Shown here: one piece after another, positions 40,123 through 50,581 of the stretch
How the letters are laid out: each line of letters starts with the position of its first letter
How positions within the stretch are numbered: position 1 is the first letter of the stretch
Assembly (NCBI GenBank): GCA_018806915.1
Contig: JAGKQI010000079.1
Coordinates: forward strand, 310,001 to 374,000
Length of the DNA: 64,000 bases
Source: Phytophthora colocasiae
Lineage: Eukaryota; Oomycota; Peronosporomycetes; Peronosporales; Peronosporaceae
Direction: 5' to 3'
Notes under the pieces: generated by a model
Database searches by the model: none
What the model was told of the DNA's origin: nothing
Seen by the model: the letters and a program-made list of their open reading frames with translations, nothing else
Program-made: the position numbers and the translations under genes

Positions 40123-42102
40123 ATGCCGACCAAGCGCGTCAAGGGCAAGAAGAAGCTCAAATCCATCAAGGCCAAGCAGACCGATGCGATGGGCAGCAAG
40201 CGCCGTCTGGCCAAGCTCGGCAAGGAGCAGCGCAAAGGAATGCGCGGGTCTGCGGCCAACTACATCACGCGCAGTCAAGCGCTCAAGCGGCTGCAGGTTT
40301 CGCTCAAGGATTTCCGTCGACTATGCATTTTGAAGGGGATTTACCCTCGAGAACCGAAGAAGAAACCGTCGGGTAAAGACAAGACATATTACTATATCAA
40401 AGATGTCATGTTCTTGGCCCACGAACCGGTTTTGGAAAAGTTTCGAGCGTTTAAAACTTTCATGAAGAAAGTAAAAAAAGCCATGGGAAAAAAAGATTAT
40501 GAAGATGCAAAACGCAAACATGAAAACCGTCCGACGTACGAATTGGACCACATTGTCAAGGAACGGTATCCACGCTTTGTGGACGCTTTGGGAGATCTGG
40601 ATGATGCACTTTGTCTCGTGCATTTGTTTGCTCTCATGCCTACGGGTAACGGTATCCATGCCGAGGTTACCGGTATGTGTCTTCGTCTCGTGCGGGAGTG
40701 GCAGAACTACATTGTTGCTACCCGTTCATTGACGAAGGTATTCGTGAGTATTAAGGGTATTTACTACCAGGCCAATGTCCAGGGTCAGACCATTACGTGG
40801 TTGGTACCTCATCAGTTCACGCCTACGGTGGACAAACGTGTGGATGTGCGTGTGATGCTGACGTTCCTCGAGTTCTACGAGGTTCTGCTGAAGTTCGTCA
40901 ACGCTCAGCTCTACATGCAGATTGGTGTCGCGTACCCTCCGAAGATCAACCTTCAATTGGATGCTGCTGGAGCTCAACTGGTTGCGTTAGAGCTTGAACG
41001 TGTGAAGGAAGATGAAGACATGGAAGAAGCTGAAGAAGAGGAAGAGGAGACGGAAGCTCCCAAGGACATTTCCCAACAGCAGAAGGAATCCGAGAAGCGC
41101 ATCAAGACTCTCACTGGAGCGATTACCAAGGAGGACGTCAAGGAGTACGATGAGGATGAGGAGGAAGCTACGTACGGAGAGATGAGCGAGCCGCTTGAAG
41201 CTGCTTTCGCCTCGAACGAGCTGGCTGCACAGATCTACAGTGAGCAACGTAAGGAGCGCAGTGAGAAGAGTCTATTCAGTGGATTGACCTTCTACCTGTC
41301 GCGTGAAGTGCCATCGGCACCTCTGGAGCTGGTGCTGCGTTCACACGGTGCTACACTTGGCTGGGACGGGGAGGGTTCTCCTTTCGATGAGAAGAGCTCT
41401 CGTATCACGCACCACATCATGGATCGTCCCCACCAAGGCCACCGTTACTTTAACCGCGAATATGTGCAGCCGCAGTGGGTGTTCGACTCGGTGAACAACG
41501 GTATTCTTCTGCCTTTAGCTCGCTACGTGCCGGGTGCTGAATTGCCTCCCCACCTTTCACCGTTCGTGAACGACCAACAGGAAGGATACACTCCTGAGTA
41601 CCGCAAGGAGCTGGAAAAACTCAAGTCTGCATCGCAGGTGCTGCGTGAGGTTGGAGCCGTTGGAGATGAGGGTGCTTCGGACTCTGAGGAAGAAGACGCT
41701 GAGGAGGCCTACGCTGCTGATCTTAAGGCTGAATTGGATGGAAAGGATGTGGAGGAGAACAGTGAAGAGGAAAGTGAGGAGGAAGAGGAGAAGGAAGAAG
41801 AAGAAGAGAAGTCTCTCAAGCGTAAGGCGGATCCGGTCGTTGAGAAGAAGTCGAAGAAGGCTAAAAAGGAGGAAGAAGCTGCGGAGCTCAAGGAGCTGGC
41901 CAAAACTATGATGTCGAAGAAGTCCAAGCGTCTGTACGACCGCATGCAGTACGGTCTGGGCAAGAAGGCGGACAAAATCCAGAAACTCGAAGACAAACGT
42001 GTCAAGATCGAGGCAGAGAAGGAGAAGACGAAGGACGAGACACCGAACAAAGCGGTCGCCACGAAGCGCAAGCGGAAGACTAACGGCAAGAATGCCAATT
42101 AG
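40123..42102 (+). CDS. PES1: Pescadillo homologue (PES1/Nop7), 60S ribosome biogenesis
   Basis: 659 codons. Residues ~40-330 are the Pescadillo N-terminal region (ITRSQALKRLQVSLKDFRRLCILKGIYPREP, TYYYIKDVMFLAHEPVLEKFR, DALCLVHLFALMP). A BRCT domain spans ~384-480 (LFSGLTFYLSREVP...WVFDSVNNGILLP...YVPGAELPPHLSPFV). The C-terminal 170 residues are acidic and then Lys-rich (EEESEEEEEKEEEEEK; KKSKRLYDRMQYG), as in other Pescadillos. Nop7 works with Erb1 and Ytm1 (PeBoW) in 27S pre-rRNA processing in the nucleolus. No interruption seen. Head-to-head with the DHX37 gene. Confidence 0.95.
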   Translation: MPTKRVKGKKKLKSIKAKQTDAMGSKRRLAKLGKEQRKGMRGSAANYITRSQALKRLQVSLKDFRRLCILKGIYPREPKKKPSGKDKTYYYIKDVMFLAHEPVLEKFRAFKTFMKKVKKAMGKKDYEDAKRKHENRPTYELDHIVKERYPRFVDALGDLDDALCLVHLFALMPTGNGIHAEVTGMCLRLVREWQNYIVATRSLTKVFVSIKGIYYQANVQGQTITWLVPHQFTPTVDKRVDVRVMLTFLEFYEVLLKFVNAQLYMQIGVAYPPKINLQLDAAGAQLVALELERVKEDEDMEEAEEEEEETEAPKDISQQQKESEKRIKTLTGAITKEDVKEYDEDEEEATYGEMSEPLEAAFASNELAAQIYSEQRKERSEKSLFSGLTFYLSREVPSAPLELVLRSHGATLGWDGEGSPFDEKSSRITHHIMDRPHQGHRYFNREYVQPQWVFDSVNNGILLPLARYVPGAELPPHLSPFVNDQQEGYTPEYRKELEKLKSASQVLREVGAVGDEGASDSEEEDAEEAYAADLKAELDGKDVEENSEEESEEEEEKEEEEEKSLKRKADPVVEKKSKKAKKEEEAAELKELAKTMMSKKSKRLYDRMQYGLGKKADKIQKLEDKRVKIEAEKEKTKDETPNKAVATKRKRKTNGKNAN

Positions 42103-42183
42103 ACAATGTATTCATTCATTCCGATTTTCTTTACACAGTACATAGTTCATCAAACGAGAAGGATGCAAAGTGCCACTCGTGTC

Positions 42184-43212
42184 CTATTCCTCTCCCTGTG
42201 CCAGCAATACATCGTTTTCCGTCGACGTCAAGAGTTTACGCTGTCCACGTTGACATTTCACCTCCTCGGCCCACGAGAACGAATGTCCACACACACACTG
42301 CACCCAGTCGCACCCTTCCACCATAACGACGGTGACGCCACAGCCACGACACTCCAGTACGTTTTCATCCTCAGTGAAGTCTTTACAGTTCCCATCGTGG
42401 TGCTTGGCCACTTTACAATTGAAGCACACCTTCTGTCCGCAGCAACGCGTTTTGGTATCTGGGTTCTTACCTAAATGCCGCAGTAGTAGAGCTGCACGAC
42501 GTTCTTCGTCCACAATTTTCGGTAAGAATCTCCAGATCAACTTATCGACGTTTCCATGAAATGTGCTCGTCAAAAAGTGATAAAACTCGGTCACATCTTG
42601 GCGGTGGTAGCAAAACTCCACTCCTCGACGATAGAGTTCGTCTACAGCTTCAACTTGATCAATTGGCAGCTCGAGCTCCAAAGTTTTGTCAGATTCATCG
42701 TCGGATTCATCGTCGGATTCATCGTCGGATCCATCATCGGATTCATCGTCGGGTTTATCGTCAGATGCTTGATACCGTTCCGGTAGCATCGAGTAGTCTG
42801 GAGGTAGCATCGAGTAGTCTGGATCATTACATTTCGGACATTCGAAGCCGCAGCTTTGGCTACACAGCGTCTTGTACTTCTCCAAGACGTGACTATGATC
42901 GTCTACATTCTGGGAACCAGAGGTCTGGATGAAATGTTGCCATTGACTCTTGTTGAGCAGCTTGAGGCATACGGGACAGCGGATTTTGGGCAAGACGCCT
43001 GGGTAGAACGAGTAGACGTTGACTATGAGATGTTGTACGACGCATTGGTTGCAGACCTGAGCCAGACACTCAGCACCGCAGATTTGGGACACCGAGGCTG
43101 GTGCATCCATACAGATCTGGCATAGACAAGGAAACTCTGTGGCGGGAAGTGGGAAGGGAGCGGGAGCTACAGCATCGAGTGGAGCGCGAGAGATATCAAC
43201 AGCTTGAGCCAT
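42184..43212 (-). CDS. RBR-type (RING-IBR-RING2) E3 ubiquitin ligase-like protein 1
   Basis: 342 codons from ATG 43212; only TTG lies further upstream. RING1 begins CQICMDAPAS at residue 31 and ends CPVCLKLL. The middle holds paired cysteines (C-G-F-E-C-P-K-C) and an acidic Asp/Ser repeat (SDDESDDESDDESD). An IBR-like CCGQKVCFNCKVAKHHDGNC follows. RING2 is CRGCGVTVVMVEGCDWVQCVCGHSFSW (~286-314), in which the Cys of VEGCD is at the position of the catalytic cysteine that carries ubiquitin in RBR ligases. Substrate unknown. It lies 81 bp tail-to-tail from PES1 and next to a paralogue. Confidence 0.85.
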   Translation of the reverse strand: MAQAVDISRAPLDAVAPAPFPLPATEFPCLCQICMDAPASVSQICGAECLAQVCNQCVVQHLIVNVYSFYPGVLPKIRCPVCLKLLNKSQWQHFIQTSGSQNVDDHSHVLEKYKTLCSQSCGFECPKCNDPDYSMLPPDYSMLPERYQASDDKPDDESDDGSDDESDDESDDESDKTLELELPIDQVEAVDELYRRGVEFCYHRQDVTEFYHFLTSTFHGNVDKLIWRFLPKIVDEERRAALLLRHLGKNPDTKTRCCGQKVCFNCKVAKHHDGNCKDFTEDENVLECRGCGVTVVMVEGCDWVQCVCGHSFSWAEEVKCQRGQRKLLTSTENDVLLAQGEE

Positions 43213-43315
43213 GATAAAGAAATTCCCAAATGAAGCAAGCAAAAGACTAGCTTGTAGTGAAAGCCATCACTCCTAATATTTGATAGATGGATAGTGAGAA
43301 CTAGAATTTCTAGAC

Positions 43316-44609
43316 TCATGGCACGGATGCACTACGAGAAAGTGTCGGAGATTCGGGTGCCAAAGGGCTCTCTGCTATACACTTAAGCTTGATCGTTGCC
43401 TCCTCAACACTTCCCGGTTCTTTCTTGCTCAGTCGGCGTCGGTATACTAGCGGAAGAAGTACTCGACGTAGAAGTGCGCGATGTTCGCGTACAAGACGTG
43501 CTAGACGCAGCTCACGCTTCGTAGTCGACATGTCGTTCATTTTATCCAGTGTCCCCTTCATCCTGTAGTGCCAGAGAGCCCAGTCATCATACTCTGAGAG
43601 TTCCGAAGGTGCTAAACGTTTGCGCTGGACACAACTTCGTCCGACCATGAGAACGAGAAGCCACACAAACAGTTGAGCGAGTCACATCCATCCACCATAA
43701 CAACGGTGACACCGCAACCACGACACTCCACTACGTTCTCATCCTCAATGAAGTCTCGACAGTCTCCATTATGGTGGTTTGTAGCTTTACATTTGAAACA
43801 CACCTCCATTCCACAGCAGATTGTATGGGTATCTGGGTTCTTGCTTAAATGCCGCAACAGTAGAGCTGCACGCCGTTCTTCGTCTACAATCATCGGCAAA
43901 AAAGCCATAGCAACTTGTCGACATTTACATGAAATGTGCTTGTCAAAAATTGATAAAACTCGGAAACGTCTTGGCGGTGGTAGCAAAACTCCACTCCACG
44001 TCGATTGAGCTCGTCTACAGCTTCAACTTGATTAATTGGTAGCTCTAACTGTAAGTCGTCGTCATTTTCATGGTGGGATTCTCCATACCAATCTGGTAGC
44101 ATCGAGTAGTCTGGAAGGTGACAACACGGGCTCTGGAAGCCGCAACTCTGACGACAGAGCGTCACGTACTTATCCAGAACATGACTATTATCGTCAGGTT
44201 TCTGATCTGGTTGTTCTTGATTTTGATTTTGTTCTTGTTCTTGTTCTTGTTTATGTTTAGGCTGGACGAAATGTAGCCATTGGTTCTTGTTAAGTAGATT
44301 GAGGCACACGGGACAGCGAACTTTGGGTAGAACACCAGGGTAGAATGAGTAGATACTGGCTGTGAGGTGACGCACTAGACAATAGTTGCAGACCTCGGCC
44401 AGGCATTCTGCACCGCACAATTTGAAGACGGAGGCTGGTGCATCCATACAAATCTGACAAATTGCAGGAAACTCCTCGGTGAGCGTTGGAACAAAGTCAG
44501 GAGCTGCATCCAGCGGAGTAGGGACAGGGTTTGGTAATTTTCCGTAACTATTGCCGATATTGGCAATGTCATATTGCAATAATTTATTGCTCCTCAACCC
44601 CAACAACAT
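43316..44609 (-). pseudogene. RBR-type ubiquitin ligase-like protein 2, frameshifted tandem paralogue
   Basis: RING1 and the linker are open from ATG 44609 (CQICMDAPASVFKLCGAECLAEVC...CPVCLNLL), with a Gln/Glu repeat (KQEQEQEQNQNQEQ) in place of the paralogue's acidic repeat. At ~43905 a T run has six rather than the seven T needed to continue, and the frame stops. The IBR and RING2 (CCGMEVCFKCKATNHHNGDC; CRGCGVTVVMVDGCDSLNCLCGFSFSW) follow one base over. A second shift near 43640 would add a basic C-terminal tail (LAPSELSEYDDWALWHYRMKG...) ending at 43316. Close similarity to the neighbour shows a local duplication. Real decay and sequencing error are both possible. Confidence 0.8.
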
Positions 44610-45360
44610 GCAATTTTTTATACAGGTCAATCTTGGCCATAGCCAAATGTCGTTGACATGTGTGGTTGCTTTGCCAATGGATGGTAGCGAGAACTATCGC
44701 CAAACGGGTGGTGTGGCCACGTTTGCACACAGGGCACACGGGTTATTACAGTTGCTTGTCATTTCCTAACTGAATTATATTATATCAGTTGATTTGTGTG
44801 TTGTATGTATGATGTCGAGGAATTCGGACTATGACTTGTGTGTGTTGGTTGGAGAGGTTGGACGCGGTGGGAGGGTTCTCGAGGTAACCCCTCCTGAATC
44901 CAGGCGCATTGACAGCAACCAACTCGTTCAAAAACTCATGAGAAAAGACGACATAGTGTCACATATTCATGTGACCTACTGACTTGGTTGACATTGTCGA
45001 AAAAATTGGCAATAACTCAATTATTTATTGGCTTGGATGAAGGCCTCCAATCCGTATGATATTGTATTTTTCCTATCCCTGAGTAGGGAGGATGGATATA
45101 CGCTGCGAGAGGTTAACCATGACGACTGGAACTCGTATAGCAAATCTGCAAGTGAGACCAATGTTCATAGATCACTTCGAAGTTGGGTACAGAAATAATA
45201 GATAGGTACAAAACGAAAGAACCGTAGCCCCGCCCCCCCCCCCCCACCAACTAGGGATGTCCACCTCGTGCTTTATCAGCACGGAGAGCCAACAAAATGC
45301 TTGTAACTGAGATCTGTCACCCGTACACTGAATAGGCATTTCTATCGCTGCGCAGATTCG
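44610..45360. other. Intergenic, no gene seen
   Basis: Short frames only. A run of about fourteen C lies near 45231-45244. Confidence 0.4.
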
Positions 45361-45816
45361 CTACAACATCCTAAAACACCTTTCGTCTGGAATAAGCAAA
45401 CTTGTCCACGTTCGACCGGCGTGAAGCCCTTCGCCGCTTTCAGGTCTGCACTTCTGACTTGATACTCGTGCCATACCATACCATACATACAGGTAGTTGA
45501 AACAAGTCCTTCGGTCTCTTTGAGAGTCGAGCAACATCAGTGCAGAGGCTTCTGGACGAATGTCACGTTGCGATGTCACTTCTTCCAGTAGAGTACGGAT
45601 ACTCTGCTGCATATCCCGCCGTAATTGCTGGACTTCATGCACAACCTCTGCTGCATTCACAGCAATTTGAGAGCTGCATCTTGCGCATGGTATGTTACAC
45701 ATCCTGTAAATGTACTGATCAAATGAGATAGCTACAGCAAATTGCTGCTGTAGTGACCATTCTCCTTCTGCATCATTTACTATTAGAATCGACAGAGCGC
45801 TAACCAAAGTGTTCAT
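45361..45816 (-). CDS. Hypothetical protein or relic
   Basis: 151 codons from ATG 45816. The frame is open further upstream to a Cys-rich start without ATG (DCSSCRRKVLALKFL). A hydrophobic N-terminal part is followed by NIPCARCSSQIAVNAAEVV and a helix with coiled-coil character (EVVHEVQQLRRDMQQSIRTLLEEV). I do not recognise the family. The loss of the Cys-rich part upstream suggests a truncated relic. Confidence 0.3.
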   Translation of the reverse strand: MNTLVSALSILIVNDAEGEWSLQQQFAVAISFDQYIYRMCNIPCARCSSQIAVNAAEVVHEVQQLRRDMQQSIRTLLEEVTSQRDIRPEASALMLLDSQRDRRTCFNYLYVWYGMARVSSQKCRPESGEGLHAGRTWTSLLIPDERCFRML

Positions 45817-46655
45817 TGCACTGTACGCCGCAAACAAGAACTTCAGGGCCAGCACCTTACGACGGCACGAACTACAGTCTCAAGCAATCTCTTGTTGACA
45901 TCTAGGCATGTGTGGAGCGTCATCCGAACCAGAAGAATACACGTACTGGTCATTGACCAACCAGTGGTCAACAAGAGAAGAGTCCACAGTGTCCATTGCC
46001 CAAGCACCGAGCCATGACCAACATGGCTTCATGTTGGTGTACCTGTGTAGTTAGAAACGTCCTCTGCGATTCTGTTCTCAATCACGATGAACGGCAATTA
46101 GTCGATGGCCACTTCAATCCAGATTTCACCGGTTGAAACGCAGGTGACAACGCTGTCGATAGGGCCCAGGCACGCCGCCCCGAGTTGAGCTGATGCCAAA
46201 CTCCAGGCACCGCTTTGAGATGGGGAGTCTCGCTCTCACTTCATACCCACCCTCGTCCGTTTGAGAGCCTCCAATTGCAACTGTGGGTGTGGATTACCAA
46301 TGCTCTCGAGTGAGTGAACACCCTGGTCGAAGGACATTCGGATGATACTTCCCGGTTCGGAAGAAGCTTTCGCCCAGCCGAGCTTTGCTGCACTATCCAT
46401 CGGTATGAGATCTTTGTTGGCCCAACACGCAGGCCAAGCCTCATTCTTCGTTGTTTGGATGCCTTGGGTTCCGGCTATCAAGACATGCAATCTGTTGAGC
46501 TTCAAGAGGATGTCGTGAAACTGGTCTCCCAGCCAAAACGTATCTTTCGTGGCTCTTTCGTGGCAGAGCCTTACTATATAACCTCACCACCAAGTTTCTG
46601 CTTGGGTGTTCATGTGTAACTCGATAGGATAGGCAGGATGTTGTAAGTGGAAGTA
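45817..46655. other. Intergenic, no gene seen
   Basis: Only short frames on both strands, without motifs. The 89-codon minus frame at 46236-46505 has no recognisable domain. Confidence 0.35.
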
Positions 46656-46856
46656 CAGATACCGCTGCGAAACTGGCGGATGCAATCATCAAATACATCG
46701 TCCAAAGCGATAGGAGTAACTTATCATTTTAAAGAGGGGTGATTTCTAATTTGATGTACAAACACATGGCACCTCTGAAAATCAGTTTTCTGTACGGAAA
46801 TTATACACTCTCGCAGTTGGAATGTTGACGATCCGCCAGTTTCTCAGCGGTATCTG
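46656..46856. mobile_element. Tc1/mariner-type MITE
   Basis: A 201 bp non-coding element flanked by TA on both sides (46654-46655, 46857-46858). Its terminal inverted repeats are 26 bp with one mismatch (CAGATACCGCTG, one variable base, then GAAACTGGCGGAT). TA target and CAG-starting ends fit the Tc1/mariner superfamily. Confidence 0.82.
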
Positions 46857-46959
46857 TAGTGTACATTACACTTAAAGGTTAAATAGGAGACGCTAACTCT
46901 ACTATTGTAGCGCTCTTGGAAGTCTATCAACATGCATACTTTCAACTGACATACTCGCC

Positions 46960-47670
46960 TTAGCGGTACATCGTCAGCGAAGGCAAAATTGGTGCCTGGT
47001 AGTGGCCCGGAACAGCGTACTGAGGTTGCGGTGCCTGGTAAGACGGAGCAGATCCGTGCGGCTCAAGGAACGAAAGCAGAGAGCGCTGGTGCCCAAGTGT
47101 CTGCGTGCCGTATCGAGGATGGCAACCCATGCTGGCCGATGTGAACGGGTTCGCGAGATGCGTAATGGGACGAAGCGCCGGCACGTGCATCTGCGCTTGA
47201 ATAGGGACCTTGTCGCCGATTGAAGAGCTGCGCGTTAGTAGGAAGTCGATCGACAGCTTGGCGCTCGTAGGGGAAATGGCGGACGAGCCGGTCGAACTGG
47301 GCGGTGTCACGACGCCGTGACTCGGAGAGTACGACCCGGTCGTAAGCAGCTTGGAGTGAGACTTGCAACGGCCCTTGACCTGCGAGAACTTCTCGCAGTT
47401 CGGGATGGTGCACCGACGGCCACCACCGTGCGAGATGCAGTAGCCCTTGGACTGTGCCAACTTCTTACAGCCGTCGAATTGGCAACGACGGCCACCACCG
47501 TGTGCAATGCACAAGCCGCGGCTCTGAGCGAGCTTGTTGCACTGCGGGTCACGGCAACGAGAGCCACCGCCGTGAGCCTTGCAGAGCCCGCGGGTCTGGG
47601 CGAACTTGTCACAACCGGCGAATTGACATCGCGCACGGTTGGCATTGCGACGAGTGCTAGACGTTGGCAT
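46960..47670 (-). CDS. WRKY19-like C/H zinc-finger repeat protein 1
   Basis: 236 codons, ATG 47670. Four tandem ~25-residue units between residues 14 and 105 each follow the plan C-x4-C-K-A-Q-(S/T)-(R/K)-G-x-C-x2-HGGG-x-(R)C, with CQFAGCDKFAQTRGLCKAHGGG as the first. Such units are found in plant WRKY19-type proteins and are abundant in oomycetes. No WRKY domain is present. The Ser/Pro-rich C-terminal half has a SAKLSIDFL motif and ends QAPILPSLTMYR, both shared with the broken paralogue at 54 kb. Probably a nuclear zinc-binding regulator; partners unknown. Confidence 0.85.
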   Translation of the reverse strand: MPTSSTRRNANRARCQFAGCDKFAQTRGLCKAHGGGSRCRDPQCNKLAQSRGLCIAHGGGRRCQFDGCKKLAQSKGYCISHGGGRRCTIPNCEKFSQVKGRCKSHSKLLTTGSYSPSHGVVTPPSSTGSSAISPTSAKLSIDFLLTRSSSIGDKVPIQAQMHVPALRPITHLANPFTSASMGCHPRYGTQTLGHQRSLLSFLEPHGSAPSYQAPQPQYAVPGHYQAPILPSLTMYR

Positions 47671-47730
47671 GGTGAAGTTGAGATGGAAAAGATGTGGGAA
47701 CGCTCAACCGCTGGTGTTCGCAGTTGGAGG

Positions 47731-47748
47731 CGAAATGTAAAGTGAGCC
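47731..47748 (-). promoter_or_regulatory. Possible oomycete initiator of the zinc-finger gene
   Basis: On the minus strand GGGCTCACTTTACATTTCG lies 60-80 bp upstream of the ATG. It resembles the oomycete GCTCATTYY / CAWTTT initiator plus flanking region, with one or two mismatches. Confidence 0.45.
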
Positions 47749-48600
47749 CAATAATGAGTTGGAAAACAAACCAAAACCATGGGGCAACAACCACTGCTGC
47801 TATTGCTTGCCCTACGATCGGACTGTCCGTACCACACCGCGCTCGGAGGTACAGGTCGGATTCCTGATGGTCTGCATGCCATGCCAGACTTGACTATGGA
47901 CGCGAGAGAGACAGAGGTTGCGGGGATCGCGCGCCGGATAGGCGAGCATGCTTGGCCTCCCAGCCATGCTCGTTGGACAGCTGGACGTCGAACAGAGCTA
48001 GCCCAGACGTGACAAACAAAGTCGCTGCGTGTGGCGTTCTTACTTACCAGGTACAAGGGCGGATGGTCTCTCGAGCGCGACAGAATACGAAAAACACCGA
48101 AAGGTAAGTCGTACAGCACCCAACGATGTACAATGCCACTGAGATGGGCGTGGACAGAGCAAAGACGTGGCTGCCTGCCATTGGTGTAGAGGGTTAGGTG
48201 TCACAGAGGAGGTCGCTCCGGCTCCAGACAAAAGATTTTGCGCCAGGAGCTTCAGCTGCATCAGGACGGGAGGTTGTGCGGGACGCAGCTCGCCACGACG
48301 GCGCCACGAAGGGTTTGTTGCGCGGGGCAACCTGCTTGAGGAAAGGAACGAGCAGTGCAGGGGAAGTGTGCGGGATGTGGCGCGTCGTGGTGGAGCTGCA
48401 TTTGGGAATTCGCGCGGGGTAAACTGATGCAAGCGTTGCTTCCTGGTGCCAAGGACGGATGGAGAGGAGACCAACAAGAGCACGAATCAGCAAGAGCTGT
48501 AGGTGCATTTAGAAAAGGTGATGAAGCTCTCTGATCATTCGTTTACGTGCGATTTCTAACATTAATCTCTGTATAAAGCCGTACTGTTGCTGTTAGGCCT
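47749..48600. other. Intergenic between zinc-finger gene and MULE relic
   Basis: Several GC-rich frames overlap on both strands (for example a long minus frame reaching 48119), but none has recognisable domains. Confidence 0.35.
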
Positions 48601-50581
48601 TCATGCTGAATTGATGCTGGCTTTGAGCACGAAGCACCTTGTTGGCACCACGATAGGCCAGCTTCTTACGCTTCGAGAGGTCAAAGCAGCCCTCGCACAT
48701 GCAGAGCAGAACACAAGGTGTGTGCACACACCAAACTTTAGATGATAGTCGCAAGGGCAATGATGACGCAGTACATCGACACACCAGCCTTCACCTGGCA
48801 TACCGCGCACTTCAGCACGCGCTGTCTGGATGCTGAGGCGGGACGTGACAGGTAATGCTTCGTTGGTGCGACAGGCTAGCGGGTCATACACTCGATCGCA
48901 AAGCTCCGACGCCACGTACACATGGTCTTCTAATGTTGTAGGCGCGTCATTAAGCAAAAACGCCACTCTCGAGATCGGCCTGAGACAAGCTCGCGTATCT
49001 TGTGAGCTCGCTCAGAAGTTCACGGGCACGTCGTACGAGGACAGGAGAAGGGGTGACTTCTGTGGCGAATGGCTTCTCCTTTAAACTTTCCGTGCGGCAG
49101 CACTGTAGCAGTTGCTCTATCAGTGCACCCATTTTGAGGCGCGAGTGCAAGGTATAGTCGCGCTTCAGGGCTCTGTTGTACTGCTCGACGGGGTTATTGG
49201 TAGTGGCGAAGCCTGGACGAGTGTAGAAAATTTGCCACCGGTGGAACCTGCTGTCCAGCCATTGCTTCTTAAAGTACGCAGTGAAGTTCGAGAGCCTTGT
49301 GTCTTCCTCCCAGCCAGACAGAAGCTTCGCCTTCTTTTCAGCATACGCGCCCGCAGTAGCAGTAAAGTGCAGATCAGCAATGTCGCGCATTACACGAGCA
49401 GCAAGCAAAGGCTCCAGTGCACGTGTCTTTTCGTGAACCTTTGCCAGCACGTGAAAGTAGCACATCAAACCAATTGGTTTGGCTCCTTCAATAAATTGGA
49501 AAACTTCTTCGACGCCATTCAGTTGAGCTTCGTCCGCATCAACCATGACGAAACGAGGTGCGAGGTCATGTCCAGTCACAGATCGGAATACTCGTTTCAG
49601 CGCTGACAGAGCTTCTACGTATTGAACCTTCGTCCGTTGTGAAGAGATGAACACAGCGAGGAGATGGAAAGTTCTCATGCAGTCGGAAATCCGAAAACAA
49701 TTACAGGATAGTTGACCTGATTGAGCTTGAATGTGGCATCCACGTGTAAGACGTGAGCTGCTGGCATGATCACATCGTTGCATCAATTTTTTCGAGGAGA
49801 GCCCCACAACAAACGGATCCGTGTCGGTGCCAGTGCCTATAACCGGACGGCCATCCACATCCGTATTCCACGTGAAAGTGAAGCCTTCAGACAAATCTTC
49901 TTGGCCCGTAAAGCCCCTCTCTCGGACTAAGTTGGACACATCGTCCCAGAAGTCACTGCCACCTAAGTGGGCAGCGCGATAATGATGAACAAAGCGCTGC
50001 ACCACAGCGAGAGATGGCAAGCTGCCCTGGTTAAGGTTGAAGCGGCGGAGAAGTGCGTTTCGAATCCTCATGGGGCGGTGGTTGTGCGTCGCCATTTCCC
50101 TGGCAACCGCTTTCATTGGCTCCGACAGCCGGATGTGCCTCTCCGGCCGGCGAGGGGATTCATGGGCGCCAGCCTCCCCACAGTCATGATGTTCGGCACA
50201 GAACAGTGCTGGGTTTTCCCTCTCCACTTGCAGCGAGTGTACGGGATGTCGTTGGCGCACGCCTCGCAGGAGCAGCGAAGCAGCCGCACCCTCATGTTGT
50301 GCGGCTCTGGAGCTGCACAGAATGCATGGCGTAACATCGCTTTTCATGACAGCGGTAGCTTTGAACGTATCGAGCAGTAGGTTCGCGTCGTTTAGTGACA
50401 GGCTTTGGGCAAGGAGCATCCAGTCTAGTCGGCGAGGCATTCTTGGGTTTAGTAGGCGAGCAGGCGTGTGGGGGCTTGGGTGCGGGTCCGTAGACTCAAT
50501 AGGAACGTAGGCAAAAGCCAAGTGGTTAGCTATGGTGAATCGTACCGTGCTTCTAGAATGATTGGCTGTGGGCACTTGCAA
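48601..50581 (-). pseudogene. Mutator-like (MULE) transposase with SWIM zinc finger, frameshifted
   Basis: The main minus-strand frame (48950-50581) contains FVMVDADEAQLNGVEEVFQF...LMCYFHVLAKVHEK and NNPVEQYNRALKRDY, typical of the MULE DDE transposase. The expected first Asp block (HVLHVDATFKLNQVNYPVIVFGF) is present only in another frame around 49690-49790, so two nearby indels cancel each other while destroying that stretch. A zinc-finger block (RLLRCSCEACANDIPYTRC) near 50250 is also out of frame. At ~48960 a change in a T run moves to the frame with the SWIM finger (WCVDVLRHHCPCDYHLKFGVCTH; 48601-48966). Terminal inverted repeats were not found by eye. Confidence 0.85.

Noticed and set aside
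47307..48119. 270-codon minus-strand frame overlapping the zinc-finger gene
   Set aside because: It overlaps the repeat-coding region in another frame, has no motif and shows composition typical of a shadow frame.
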